A stretch of DNA of 64,000 bases from Candidatus Poribacteria bacterium (GCA_958295815.1 OY282374.1:1012856-1076855); one strand, 5' to 3'; positions 52,101 to 61,884 are shown, numbered from the stretch's first letter. Translations and numbers: made by a program. The notes: generated from the letters alone by a model not told the origin.

Positions 52101-54971
52101 CTAATAATCGTCGTCGGGGCGTGAATTAATCGCCAGGTTTAACGGTAAAAAGAACAGCGTCAAACTAAACAAAACTGCCCATTGCCATTCCCATTTGAGA
52201 TGTGCCATACCCAGAAATTGTCTGATAGGTTCAACATAGACAGCAATCAGGTGAAGTGCTATAACGATGAGAAGGATAGTTAAGAGCCGAATGTTCGCAA
52301 ACATCCTTTGAAAGAGCGATTCCCATGGATACCGCAGTGTTTGCCAGCAAGTTGTCAATTGCGTAAGGATCAGTGTGGTACATGCTACTGTTCGCGCTAC
52401 CGCGATATCTGAGGCATTTTGATCCGCTGAAGTTGGAGTCGAAAATACATCTCTCAGTAATGTAGAGACGCCAAGCGACTCAGATACGGCAGGCGAGTTC
52501 CAGAGGAGAAAGAAGAACGGGATAATGGTCATCAAACTAATAGTTACAGAGCGACAAATGATATCCACGGGCGTTGTTTTAGAGAGGAAGCGGGTAGCTG
52601 AAAATAACGTAGGACGGTGGTGTTTTTCATCGGCGAATATCTTTTCAGTGCCCACACCTAATGAAGGCAATAAGGTCAAGAGAAACTGCACCCAAATTAC
52701 CTGCGTCAACGTCAAAGGCATCGGTAGTTTATAGAGGTAATGTAGAATTGTTCCAAAGGTGAGTGTCAGTAGCAAAGAGAGTGTGCAGGAGAAACTCCAC
52801 CTTAGGAAACCCGCGATATTATGGTATGCCTCGCGCGCGTAAAGCAATCCATCTCTCACTGCTTGGAACCCTTTTTTATCAATCAATCCATCAGCAACAG
52901 CCTGTGCAACATGTGATGCCTTAGTGCTATCTGCCAGGGTAATATTGGAGACGTTCATCGCTCGCAGATCGCCCCTATTTTCACCTAAGAACCCAACGGC
53001 ATGGCCCCCGCGTTTCAAGCTGAGAACAATATTCCGGCGCTGTTCCCAAGTCGGTTGGGCAAAAGCGAGCCATTTTGGAATCTGAGCGTCGAATTGTTCG
53101 CGTGGGACTGCCTCGAGTTCTTCGCTTGATACAACTGATTTTCGGTTGTGAATCAACCCAAGATGTTTCGCGAAATCAATCGTCTGTTGCTTTTTATCTT
53201 CCGCCATGAGAATGACTCTAAGTCCGGTATCAAGACTGGATTTCAGAATCTTTTTTGATTGTTCGCCGTTGCTGACAGAGAGGGCGATGAACCCTAAGAA
53301 GATTGTATTGTCTTCCATTTCTTGTGGTTTCAAAATAACATCAGACGAGTGAAAGGCGACCCCGAAAATCTGGGCTCTGGTAGTAATTAAGTAGTCAATT
53401 ACCTCGCAGTACCTTTCGTAGCGAGTGTCTAACATCGGTTCAACCTCGCCATCGATGAGTACATAAGCGCAAGTATCAAGCACCGTTTGCCCCTCTCCAA
53501 AGATGACGTTAAGATAGTTGTCTGGAGCTGACTCAAACACCTGCATTTGGTACCCGTAATTACGCGTGGAAGGGTATGAATTCACCAAGGGAAGTTTGGC
53601 TCTCAGGTCATCTGACTGGTAGCCGAGTTGTTCCATTGCTTTTTGGATCGCCACTTGCAATGAGGGTATGCTATCGGGCTCTGCTGTTTCCCAATTTTCT
53701 TCCATATTAGAAAATTCAGAATTACCTGTCTGATGTCTACCAGAAGTGCCAAGACCAGCTGTGAACACTAAGTGAGAAGCACCTTGTGGAATTTTTCCGC
53801 CAGACGGCATTGACGCGACTGTCTCTTGTCGTTCTTTAGGGCTGAGAGCTTGCAGGGAATCTAACCACGTTTGCCATTTATTGCCATCAATGAGTTGTTC
53901 ATCCACGAAGAGATTGGAAATAGTCAAGGCGCGTGTGGTCGAAAGACCACTTTCATTCGCGCAAAAGGCAGTGATACGACTCAATCTTTCAAGGCTACGT
54001 GAGTTACGTAGTATAACGCCTTTTTCTAACAATTTTTGGGTGTGTTGAGAAAAAGATAGTCGAATCACGGAAATAAGATCGTGTGGAGCAGACACGAGAA
54101 TGAATAGCATGCCCAAATGTATCAGCGCATACCAATCGGTTGCTTGATTCTGATATTCGAACCACCATGCGATTCCCATAGTCACACCAGCAAGTACCAC
54201 ACCTACCACTTTCATGATGGTCTGCAGACTTTGTATCTCGTTTTCTGCTAAGACATTCAAAGTAATAGGTGAGCGAACGTCGCGGCGTTGTTTCCGTATT
54301 TCTAAATCTTTTCCTGTCTGCACAACAATCGCATAGCCGTGCCCTGCTGTGACGTATGTTCCAGCAAATGCCATATTTTTCTGTTTTTGTGGTGGGACAT
54401 TGGACTCTGAAATATCAGCACTTGTCTTGGGGACAGGTTCCTCGGTACCAAAGAGGACTGATTCGTCAATCATCAGACCCTCAGATTCAATGATTCTGGC
54501 GTCAGCCGGAACATAGTCCCCTGCACTGAAAGAGAGTAAATCGCCAGGTACGATGTCTTGCGGGGCACACTTTTCAATTTTTCCTTGTCGAATAACCTTG
54601 ATACTATGTATCATAAGTTGGCGTATGCTGTTATCGCGGATACGGCTGCGATAATCTGTCAGGTATGCCCATCCGATGTGTATAACCAGGACAACACCGA
54701 CAACGCCTATTGTGTAGAGGTTAATGCCACTTACACCGTTAACGAAGGAGATGATTAAGATAAGTGTGAAGAGCGCCAAAACGAGAATGCGCCAGGTAAG
54801 GAGTGGTTCCAAAAACGCCTTAAAGGAAAAGGCTTGTTCCGCTGGCTCTAACTCGTTCTTGCCGTACTGTGCTGTTGCTTTCTGTAGCGTGTCAGCACTC
54901 AACCCCTGATCCATGTTGGAGTTGAATTTATTCAGTATGGATGCAATGTTTTCCCTATGAAAGTTTGACAT
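52101..54971 (-). CDS. P-type ATPase-like protein with catalytic motifs lost
   Basis: 956 aa, with the size and order of a P2-type cation ATPase: N-terminal GLSADTLQKATAQYGKNEL, actuator region IVPGDLLSFSAGDYVPADAR, N-domain and P-domain regions, ten or so membrane segments. Every catalytic signature is changed. TGES is FGTE (near 174-177). The PEGLP-type helix is PHDLI (296-300). DKTGT is NESGL (339-343), so the phosphorylated Asp is Asn. DPPR is replaced by SVSN. TGD is AED (590-592). GDGVND is GENRGD (663-668). The frame is fully open and the fold-keeping residues remain, so this looks like a maintained pseudoenzyme. A role as a membrane scaffold, sensor or regulator of an active ATPase is inferred. 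Confidence 0.85.
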   Translation of the reverse strand: MSNFHRENIASILNKFNSNMDQGLSADTLQKATAQYGKNELEPAEQAFSFKAFLEPLLTWRILVLALFTLILIISFVNGVSGINLYTIGVVGVVLVIHIGWAYLTDYRSRIRDNSIRQLMIHSIKVIRQGKIEKCAPQDIVPGDLLSFSAGDYVPADARIIESEGLMIDESVLFGTEEPVPKTSADISESNVPPQKQKNMAFAGTYVTAGHGYAIVVQTGKDLEIRKQRRDVRSPITLNVLAENEIQSLQTIMKVVGVVLAGVTMGIAWWFEYQNQATDWYALIHLGMLFILVSAPHDLISVIRLSFSQHTQKLLEKGVILRNSRSLERLSRITAFCANESGLSTTRALTISNLFVDEQLIDGNKWQTWLDSLQALSPKERQETVASMPSGGKIPQGASHLVFTAGLGTSGRHQTGNSEFSNMEENWETAEPDSIPSLQVAIQKAMEQLGYQSDDLRAKLPLVNSYPSTRNYGYQMQVFESAPDNYLNVIFGEGQTVLDTCAYVLIDGEVEPMLDTRYERYCEVIDYLITTRAQIFGVAFHSSDVILKPQEMEDNTIFLGFIALSVSNGEQSKKILKSSLDTGLRVILMAEDKKQQTIDFAKHLGLIHNRKSVVSSEELEAVPREQFDAQIPKWLAFAQPTWEQRRNIVLSLKRGGHAVGFLGENRGDLRAMNVSNITLADSTKASHVAQAVADGLIDKKGFQAVRDGLLYAREAYHNIAGFLRWSFSCTLSLLLTLTFGTILHYLYKLPMPLTLTQVIWVQFLLTLLPSLGVGTEKIFADEKHHRPTLFSATRFLSKTTPVDIICRSVTISLMTIIPFFFLLWNSPAVSESLGVSTLLRDVFSTPTSADQNASDIAVARTVACTTLILTQLTTCWQTLRYPWESLFQRMFANIRLLTILLIVIALHLIAVYVEPIRQFLGMAHLKWEWQWAVLFSLTLFFLPLNLAINSRPDDDY

Positions 54972-55013
54972 CGTTTTTATCAGGGCAAGCGTTTAAAAAC
55001 TGGAAAACTCCCC

Positions 55014-55970
55014 TTACATAGCGTTGAGGCGAGAACAGGAAGTGTGCACGTTCGCCCCATCGGCATCTGGCTTCAGAATCTTAATATCGCATACTATTTG
55101 GTGCTTCTTGAAGGCGGTTTGCATCTGTGTAGCAACCTGTTCGGCGTGTTCAAGGCAATAGGCTGCTATAGTCGGTCCAGCACCACTTAACGCGACGCTG
55201 AGTGCCCCATTGGTAATAGCGGCTTCGGCGACATCGTTAAATCCTGGAATTAGTGAGGTGCGGTACGGTTGATGCAACCTGTCTTTCATGGCGACTCTCA
55301 ACATTTCAAACTGTCCAGTGGCGATACTGGCAATTAATAGCGTGCTACGGCTCGTATTGTAAACCGCATCTGCAAAGTCAACTGATTTTGGTAAGACCTC
55401 TCGCGCTTGTTTTGTTGAGAGCGGAAAATCCGGAATTGCAAGCACGATTGAGAGTTCAGGTGGACACGCCAACTGGACCGTGTGCACTTGCCTATTCTCC
55501 TGTGCTGAGACGACGATTCCACCGTATAAAGATGCTGCCACATTATCTGGATGCCCTTCTATCTCTGTCGCGAAATCGAGAAGTTCTGCATCAGAAAATG
55601 GTGTGTCGCATAGGACATTCGCTGTTAGCAAGCCGCCAAGAATGGCTGTTCCACTACCACCTAACCCGCGGATTGCCGGTATGCCATTGTCTATGTGTAA
55701 TTTAAAGCCATTGGGGCGTTTTGTGCCACTTCGCTTGAAAACTAATTCTACTGCTTGAAACGCTATATGCGCCGGTGTACTCGGTATTTTATCAGCATCT
55801 ACACCACTTACAACGACTTCACTGTCAGTTTCGGATGGTTCCAGTGTGACTGTACTATAAAGTTGTAGGGCAAGTCCTAATACATCAAAGCCAGGTCCCA
55901 GATTCGTCGTACTTGCGGGAATACGTGCGATAACTTTCTCGCTTGACTCGCTATTGAAGGTTTGAGGCAT
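55014..55970 (-). CDS. thrB: Homoserine kinase
   Basis: 318 aa, GHMP kinase. VIARIPASTTNLGPGFDVLGLALQLY is the N-terminal substrate part, IPAIRGLGGSGTAILGGLL the ATP-binding loop (P-x3-GLGGSG) and ALSGAGPTIAAYC the C-terminal glycine motif. It phosphorylates homoserine in threonine synthesis. No thrA or thrC is adjacent. Confidence 0.94.
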   Translation of the reverse strand: MPQTFNSESSEKVIARIPASTTNLGPGFDVLGLALQLYSTVTLEPSETDSEVVVSGVDADKIPSTPAHIAFQAVELVFKRSGTKRPNGFKLHIDNGIPAIRGLGGSGTAILGGLLTANVLCDTPFSDAELLDFATEIEGHPDNVAASLYGGIVVSAQENRQVHTVQLACPPELSIVLAIPDFPLSTKQAREVLPKSVDFADAVYNTSRSTLLIASIATGQFEMLRVAMKDRLHQPYRTSLIPGFNDVAEAAITNGALSVALSGAGPTIAAYCLEHAEQVATQMQTAFKKHQIVCDIKILKPDADGANVHTSCSRLNAM

Positions 55971-56077
55971 ACAAGAAATTCCTATTATTAACTGTCAGTG
56001 TTTAGTTATCAGTTACAAGCGTTTTTTCAAGGAAGACCTCTTAACTGAAGACTGACAACCGATAACCGTCAAAACTG

Positions 56078-57250
56078 CTACAATTTCATGATCGCAGCTT
56101 CCATTCTGCCTAATGCCTCTTGGATATTTTCCAATGAATTGGCATACGAAAGGCGCAGGTAACCATCACCATATTTGCCGAAAGAGGTACCGGGCAATAG
56201 TGCTACATCTGCCTCATCCATTAAGTAATCAGCGAGGTCTTCGCACGAGAGCGGAAGTTGCGTAACATTGGGAAACACATAGAACGCACCGAGCGGTTTG
56301 ATGCAGCTCACTCCCTCAATAGCGTTCAGTCCGTCCACAATCGCATCGCGCCGTATCTGAAACTCTTTTACCATCTCTGTAACAAATGTTTGAGGTCCTG
56401 TCAGTGCTTCTATTCCAGCGATTTGCGTGAAAGTTGCGGTACAAGAATTAGAGTTAATCGTTAACTGTGTAATCTTGTCTGCGATTTCTTGCGGGGCGAT
56501 GCCGTACCCCAGTCGCCATCCTGTCATTGCGTAAGTTTTGGAATGACCTTCAATGAGAATTGTTCGTTCTTTCATACCGGGCAGATTGATAACACTGTGA
56601 TGTTTGCCTTCGTAGAGGATGCGGGAGTACACTTCGTCTGTAAGCACATAGAAGTTGTGTTTTTGTGCTAGTTCCGCGATTGCTTGGAGATCTTCTAGGG
56701 TGAGTGTTCCGCCTGTGGGGTTCTGTGGTGAGTTGAGAATTAGGAGCTTTGTTCGGTCAGAGATTGCGTCCGCGAGGTCTTCAAGTCGGAATCGGAAACC
56801 TACCTCCTCGCGAAGCGGCAGGGGCACGGCTTTTCCACCGATGAAGTCGATGACGGATTCATAGACCGGGAAGCCCGGTTCTGGATAAATCACCTCATCG
56901 CCATCATCAATCAAAGCCAGGATAGTGAAGAAGATGATTGGCTTAGCTCCGGGTGTCACAGTGACCTCATCTGGATGTATGTTGACCCCGCGCGTCTCCG
57001 TTATGTGTTGCGCGACGATCTCGCGAAACTCCGGCACCCCTGCTGATGGACAGTAACCGGTATGCCCGTCCTTCATTGCTTTATACGCTGCCTCGATAAT
57101 GTTAATGGGTGTTGGGAAGTCCGGCTGACCTATTTCTAAATGGATGATGTTTCTGCCTTGTGCCTCTAATTGTTTCGCTTTAGCAAGCACTTCAAACGCG
57201 GATTCTGTTCCCAATCGATCCATTCGCGTCGCGAACGTGGATATTTCCAA
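56078..57250 (-). CDS. Class I/II pyridoxal-phosphate aminotransferase
   Basis: 390 aa with a TTG start, supported by GGAGG 7 nt upstream; an ATG nine codons inside is the alternative. IIHLEIGQPDFPTP and LLILNSPQNPTGGTLT hold substrate and PLP contacts, YVLTDEVYSRILYEG has the Asp-x-Val-Tyr block, and ILIEGHSKTYAMTGWRLGY the Schiff-base Lys. FGKYGDGYLRLSYANSLE ends the domain with the substrate Arg. It matches aspartate-type transaminases of subgroup I-gamma. The amino acid used is not known. Confidence 0.93.
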   Translation of the reverse strand: MEISTFATRMDRLGTESAFEVLAKAKQLEAQGRNIIHLEIGQPDFPTPINIIEAAYKAMKDGHTGYCPSAGVPEFREIVAQHITETRGVNIHPDEVTVTPGAKPIIFFTILALIDDGDEVIYPEPGFPVYESVIDFIGGKAVPLPLREEVGFRFRLEDLADAISDRTKLLILNSPQNPTGGTLTLEDLQAIAELAQKHNFYVLTDEVYSRILYEGKHHSVINLPGMKERTILIEGHSKTYAMTGWRLGYGIAPQEIADKITQLTINSNSCTATFTQIAGIEALTGPQTFVTEMVKEFQIRRDAIVDGLNAIEGVSCIKPLGAFYVFPNVTQLPLSCEDLADYLMDEADVALLPGTSFGKYGDGYLRLSYANSLENIQEALGRMEAAIMKL

Positions 57251-57344
57251 GATTATACCTCCGATTCCATAAAAAATAATTCATTCAGCGTTGCATGGCT
57301 GGGACACCAACCCTATGCCCTACAACTGGGTTTGATATAAGATG

Positions 57345-57395
57345 GAGACCGAGGGAGTAGTAGGATTGGAGATTACTTCTACTCCCTTGGGTCTC
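57345..57395. repeat. Long inverted repeat between the aminotransferase and Ycf48-like genes
   Basis: GAGACC and GGGAGTAG (57345-57360) pair with CTACTCCC and GGTCTC (57379-57395), with an internal bulge and an 18-nt loop. On the plus strand it is followed by GTTTTATTTT, but no plus-strand gene ends here. On the minus strand it lies just after the Ycf48-like stop and may act as a terminator or mRNA-end protector. Confidence 0.5.
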
Positions 57396-57398
57396 GTT

Positions 57399-58457
57399 TT
57401 ATTTTGCCCGAAGGATGGCTCCGGTGGAACTTGCTAACCACACATTTTTTCCATCAAGCACAAAAACTTTAACGAGTTTCTCTTCGGAGTCTTCAAGTTC
57501 CCAATTCTTGCCACCATCAGTTGTGTGTAGAATGGCACCGACCCCGAAGTCCCCGCCTGTCGCCCAGCCGTTATTCTCGTCCGCAAATCCAACGCTTCGC
57601 AGTGTTTCTTCTGTACCGCTGGTTTGCTCCATCCAGCTTTCGCCGCCATCATCGGTATGGAGGATTACACCGTTTTCACCGACTGCCCAACCCATTGAGG
57701 TGTTAAGGAAAAAGAGGTCTTCGAGAATATCTTCTTTACCGGTCTCTTTTGTAACCCAACTTTGCCCACCGTCTGTGGTCTTCTGGATCAAGCTACTTTG
57801 TCCCTGTGTACTGGGACTAACACGAACACCGGCGAGCCATCCGGTCTCTTCATCCAGGAACTGAACTGCGTTGTACATATTGGCATCGTCGTCACCAATA
57901 GCACCGAGTTGTCCGCCTTGGAGTACCTTCCAGGTACGTCCCCCGTTTTTTGTAGAGAGAATAGTGTCACTCTCTCCGGCGGCGTACCCGATTTCTGCAT
58001 TAACGAAGTAAATACCTTTAAGTCCGTTGCCAACTTTGCTGGTTTGTGATTCCCAGTCTTGACCGTTAGTTGTTGTTACGATTGTGCCGTTTGCGCCGAC
58101 TGCCCAGCCATGTTTGTCATCTAAGAAATAGACCTCAGCTAAATCGGCACCAATTTTAATTTCCGATTTTTGCCATGATGCACCGCCGTCTGTCGTATAA
58201 CCGATGAAGCCAGGATTTTCAAAATCCTCAAACGATGCTGCACCGACTACCCAACCGGTACTCTTACTTGTAAAAGTGATGGACATGTAATCCCGGACGT
58301 CTGGGTCACGTTCTTGTAAAACTTCCCACCCTTCCGCAGTCGGTAAAGAGACCAGAAAGGAACAAGCGATTGCCACAGTTATGAGAATCGCTAAATGCCT
58401 CGTGAGTTTTAAATTTTTCTGCCCGAACCGAAGTCCGTGTGACTCCAATCTATTCAT
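57399..58457 (-). CDS. Ycf48-like beta-propeller protein, exported
   Basis: 352 aa. AAAGGAG lies upstream of the ATG. A signal-anchor segment (LAILITVAIACSFLVSLPTAEG) is followed by seven repeats of the BNR/Ycf48 kind, with repeated GWAVG-type cores (STGWVVG, HGWAVG, IGYAAG, TGWLAG, MGWAVG, NGWATG, NVWLAS) and TDGG turns. This is a beta-propeller of the photosynthesis-stability-factor fold, but in a non-photosynthetic genome it is probably a secreted binding or assembly protein. Confidence 0.9.
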   Translation of the reverse strand: MNRLESHGLRFGQKNLKLTRHLAILITVAIACSFLVSLPTAEGWEVLQERDPDVRDYMSITFTSKSTGWVVGAASFEDFENPGFIGYTTDGGASWQKSEIKIGADLAEVYFLDDKHGWAVGANGTIVTTTNGQDWESQTSKVGNGLKGIYFVNAEIGYAAGESDTILSTKNGGRTWKVLQGGQLGAIGDDDANMYNAVQFLDEETGWLAGVRVSPSTQGQSSLIQKTTDGGQSWVTKETGKEDILEDLFFLNTSMGWAVGENGVILHTDDGGESWMEQTSGTEETLRSVGFADENNGWATGGDFGVGAILHTTDGGKNWELEDSEEKLVKVFVLDGKNVWLASSTGAILRAK

Positions 58458-58785
58458 CTTTATCGTTTCTCCTTTATTCTAATCTTCTATAGCAAGTTTT
58501 CGGTTCGTGTGGCGTACCGAAAATGTTGTTACGTCGACAATACACCTTGAATCTGGCGAATGTGAATCAAATTTGACCTTAATCTCTTTGAAGATCAGCG
58601 TCTAAACACTTATCGGCAGGGCATATTGCGTCGTCAAAAGTCATTTTTTTATAATATAACTTTGAAATAATAATTAAGTCAAGATATTTTTTCTTGTGGA
58701 ACCTGTTGTGTTTCTGCTTTTCTACCATGCTGAAGTGGATACTGCGATATGGATTGATAACTTCTAAGCCTCGCCGAAATACAAT
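58458..58785. other. 328-bp intergenic region with a likely minus-strand promoter
   Basis: On the minus strand TTGACT (58682-58677), an 18-nt spacer and TATATT (58658-58653) form a good sigma70 promoter about 190 nt upstream of the Ycf48-like gene. The long leader after it shows no ORF or riboswitch that I can identify. Confidence 0.45.
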
Positions 58786-60147
58786 CTATTTGGCAAGAAT
58801 TAAAGTCCCAGTCTTAAAATTCTCTCCTACCTGAAGTTGATAGACATAAATGCCACTTTCTACAACTTCACCGGTTTCGTCACGTCCATCCCAAATGACT
58901 TCTGTTTCGCCTGGCAGTGCAGCTAAAGTTTTGACAAGCATTCCATCAATGTCATAGATAGACACTGTGAATTCACCTGAAGCGTCTTCGATCGATCGAG
59001 CCGGAAACACAACCTGATTAAAATCTTCGTTTGAAGAGAGCGGTGTAAATGGATTAGGATACGGTTTATCGAATATGCGAAATCTTTTCTCTACAGGTGA
59101 GGATGCGTTATCTGCCTCGTCAATGGCAATAACCGCATAGGTGAAGCTACCTATAGACAAAGGGCGTTCGTCAATAAATTTGTATTCCGCTTTTATCTCA
59201 CTTATTTCTCCGAGTGGCGTAGATCCTTCAAAAATTTCATACCTTACCACGTCACGACTGTCACTTGGATTCCAGAGGATTTCGACCCCATCGCTTGAGG
59301 GAATTATGCTGAGCATCATTGGGGGCTTTGGCGCAGCGGTATCCGGTGATACCACCACTGTTTGAATCGGAGAGCGTTCCGATTGTAAAAAACGTGTTTT
59401 GTAAGCAGTTATCTGATACGTATGAGGTCCCGGGGGTACATTGATCTCGGGAAACGTGGTTGATGAACGGTTTTCAACATCAATAGGTTCTTCTTTATTC
59501 CTGTAGATAAAGTAGCCATTGACATCCAAATCTTCTGATTTCTCCCAACGAAGTGTCACATCGTTTTCACCGGTGCCATCGGCTTCAGCAGTGAAACCTA
59601 TAACTGGATCGGGTGGTACGTTTGGGATTACCTCTAAGGTAAAGTCATCGTTGTTCAGTTTTCCATCTGCCTGTCCAGGTCGGATAAACTCACCGATGGG
59701 ACTATCCCCGAGGTTGCGGAGACGGGCTCTGAACACAGCCTCCAGTATAACGGTGTTTGGTGTTCGAGTCTCGAATGTTATTTCATAAATCGAATTCTGG
59801 AAATCGACGACGGCATCTGCTAACTCAACACGTAGGGTGGTTCCACCGGAGACGACCGCCCGCGCTACGATTGGGTTGCCGTCCCGTGAGACGCCTTTGA
59901 AAAATGAGGATTGGGTCAGAAATCCCGAAGGCATTACAATTTCAATTGTCTTAATTTCTTCACCAGGTTCTGCCAATGAGCGATCTACAGAAAGTGTTAC
60001 AATCAATGGCACTGTTGAACTTGCGGGGACAACGCCTTTGGTTTCACCTACGACGTTAATCTCTCCAACGGAGGTAACGGCACCATAACTGCTGCTGACG
60101 ATGAGCAGAATACCGATAATTATAAAAGCGATGAATGTATTTTTCAT
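58786..60147 (-). CDS. Secreted protein with FnIII domains and FlgD-like C-terminus
   Basis: 453 aa. A signal peptide covers ~1-22. Residues ~30-170 form a cohesin-like or Ig-like beta domain. Two fibronectin type III-like domains follow, with PPDPVIGFTAEADGTGENDVTLRWEKSEDLDVNGYFIYR and PPMMLSIIPSSDGVEILWNPSDSRDVVRYEIFEG-type sequence. The end (KPYPNPFTP, SIYDIDGMLVKTL, WDGRDETGEVVESGIYVYQLQVG, TGTLILAK) matches FlgD Ig-like or type IX secretion C-terminal domains. It lies next to a PorV/PorQ-like gene. Surface location is likely. Confidence 0.88.
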   Translation of the reverse strand: MKNTFIAFIIIGILLIVSSSYGAVTSVGEINVVGETKGVVPASSTVPLIVTLSVDRSLAEPGEEIKTIEIVMPSGFLTQSSFFKGVSRDGNPIVARAVVSGGTTLRVELADAVVDFQNSIYEITFETRTPNTVILEAVFRARLRNLGDSPIGEFIRPGQADGKLNNDDFTLEVIPNVPPDPVIGFTAEADGTGENDVTLRWEKSEDLDVNGYFIYRNKEEPIDVENRSSTTFPEINVPPGPHTYQITAYKTRFLQSERSPIQTVVVSPDTAAPKPPMMLSIIPSSDGVEILWNPSDSRDVVRYEIFEGSTPLGEISEIKAEYKFIDERPLSIGSFTYAVIAIDEADNASSPVEKRFRIFDKPYPNPFTPLSSNEDFNQVVFPARSIEDASGEFTVSIYDIDGMLVKTLAALPGETEVIWDGRDETGEVVESGIYVYQLQVGENFKTGTLILAK

Positions 60148-60164
60148 TCCATAAAACCTTTTCT

Positions 60165-61112
60165 CTATAGCAGCAGATTGAGGGAGAATCGCTGTGTTGT
60201 ATTGTCTTGAAAGTCTCCGGTTAGTATTTGAAGTCCGTAGTCGAGTTGGAGGTAGACACTACTGATTGGAAGTTTGGCACTTCCACCAAAGCTCAATAAA
60301 GTTGCGGAGTTTCCTCCGTTTTTTGAACCGTATCCACCACGCACGGCGATAGCTCTGTTCAACCAGATTTCTATACCTGTGCGTATATAAATTTCACCGT
60401 TGCGAGATGCAATCTCCACCGTTCCTAAACTTGATTTCAACAGGTTGCTGACTGCCTCACCCTGTGCACTCATCTCTGCTATAGAGTCAAGTTTATATAC
60501 CAAACCGGCGCGTATGTTCATCGGTACTGGATCTGTGTGCGTTTCAGAGATACTCGTGTCGGCAGGGAGTAAATTCTCTACAGATGCACCGAGACTTAAG
60601 CTCTGGAATGGCTTGGCAATTACTCCGAGATCGAATGAAATGGCTGAACTGGAAGTTTGGGCGAAATACGGGTTGTCAGCGACGAATTCGTTCGCTTCAT
60701 CGAAGGAGGTGCCGAAGAGTTTTAGGTTTGCACCAATTGCCAATTGTTTGAAGAGTGCATTTCCATAAGAGACACGCACGACCTGTTCACTGTAGATTTC
60801 GGAGTCTTCCGCCAAGACACCGAGACTTGCACCGATCGCACCTAATCTCCCAAATGGAAGAATGCCGCTGAGACTATTGTAAGTGATGAGTCCATTGAAG
60901 CGTTGTGCTCTGGTAGCACCAATTTGGATCGCATCAATATAGCCTAATCCTGCGGCGTTGTAGCTTGCTGCGTTGCTATCATCGGCGAGCGCAACGAATG
61001 CACCGCCTAAACCCAGTGGTCTTGCACCAACCCCGATGTCATTAAACGTCGCGAAGGCGGCAATTGGGAAAAACAGAACGATGAATAGAATTATATGGAA
61101 TCTGTGTTTCAA
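60165..61112 (-). CDS. PorV/PorQ-like outer-membrane beta-barrel protein
   Basis: 315 aa with a TTG start after AAAAGGAAA. A signal peptide (HIILFIVLFFPIAAFA) is followed by FNDIGVGARPLGLGGAFVALADDSNAASYNAAGLGY, the N-terminal signature of the PorV/PorQ (UPF0164) family. Alternating beta-strands run to the C-terminus, which ends FSLNLLL. PorV shuttles proteins in type IX secretion, while others in the family are plain porins. It is 17 nt upstream of the FlgD-like gene, in one operon. Confidence 0.9.
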   Translation of the reverse strand: MKHRFHIILFIVLFFPIAAFATFNDIGVGARPLGLGGAFVALADDSNAASYNAAGLGYIDAIQIGATRAQRFNGLITYNSLSGILPFGRLGAIGASLGVLAEDSEIYSEQVVRVSYGNALFKQLAIGANLKLFGTSFDEANEFVADNPYFAQTSSSAISFDLGVIAKPFQSLSLGASVENLLPADTSISETHTDPVPMNIRAGLVYKLDSIAEMSAQGEAVSNLLKSSLGTVEIASRNGEIYIRTGIEIWLNRAIAVRGGYGSKNGGNSATLLSFGGSAKLPISSVYLQLDYGLQILTGDFQDNTTQRFSLNLLL

Positions 61113-61221
61113 TCTATTGTTTCCTTTTAGCAGTATCTATTTTTAGATTTAAGTGTTTCAGGCTCGGTAGGTGTACCGTGTGAGTGAGTTGCTTGTATCT
61201 TTGTGAATCTTCATTAAAAAC

Positions 61222-61884
61222 TCAATTCGGCGAACCTGTCATAGGCACGAAACTGACCCCCGTAACCTCTGTAGTTTCCAAGGAGGGTTCAAAGTTATCG
61301 GCGGTTTGAACCGTTTTCTGAATTAAAAGAAGATTTTGTTCGCTGTCACCAACTGGGATGACCATTCTTCCACCTTTCCGAAGTTGCTGAACCAGATGCT
61401 CTGGTACGATTTTAGGAGCGGCTGCTACAAGCACCGCATCATAAGGGGCATGCTCTTGCCAACCATAGTGACCGTTGCCTTCTTTGAAATAGATATTCTG
61501 ATAGTTGAAGCACTCCAGTCGGGTTTTGGCACTTTTCGCAAGCTTTGGTAGAATTTCAACGGAATAAACGGCTGCTGCCAATTCTGCTAATACAGCTGTT
61601 TGATAACCGCATCCGGTTCCGATCTCAAGTACTTTAGAAGCTGGTGTAAGTTTCAGCAGATCCGTCATTAAAGCAACAATGTAAGGTTGAGAAACTGTTT
61701 GCTGACAATTAATAGGGAGTGGACCATCTTGATATGCCATATTGAGGTATTCCGGTTTTACAAATAGGTGCCTCTCTACCTTTCCCATGGCAGCGAGTAT
61801 CTGCGGGTTACGGATGCCCCGTGCTTCAATTTGATCTCGAACCATTTTCTTACGTAGGGTTGCATAATTTTTGGCGAATGGCAT
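61222..61884 (-). CDS. pcm: Protein-L-isoaspartate O-methyltransferase
   Basis: 220 aa. MVRDQIEARGIRNPQILAAMGKVERHLFV is the typical start; LPINCQQTVSQPYIVALMTDLL and VLEIGTGCGYQTAVLAELAAAVYSVEI give the substrate and SAM-binding (motif I) regions; APYDAVLVAAAPKIVPEHLVQQLRKGGRMVIPVG ends the core. It methylates isoaspartyl residues to repair damaged proteins. Confidence 0.95.
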   Translation of the reverse strand: MPFAKNYATLRKKMVRDQIEARGIRNPQILAAMGKVERHLFVKPEYLNMAYQDGPLPINCQQTVSQPYIVALMTDLLKLTPASKVLEIGTGCGYQTAVLAELAAAVYSVEILPKLAKSAKTRLECFNYQNIYFKEGNGHYGWQEHAPYDAVLVAAAPKIVPEHLVQQLRKGGRMVIPVGDSEQNLLLIQKTVQTADNFEPSLETTEVTGVSFVPMTGSPN

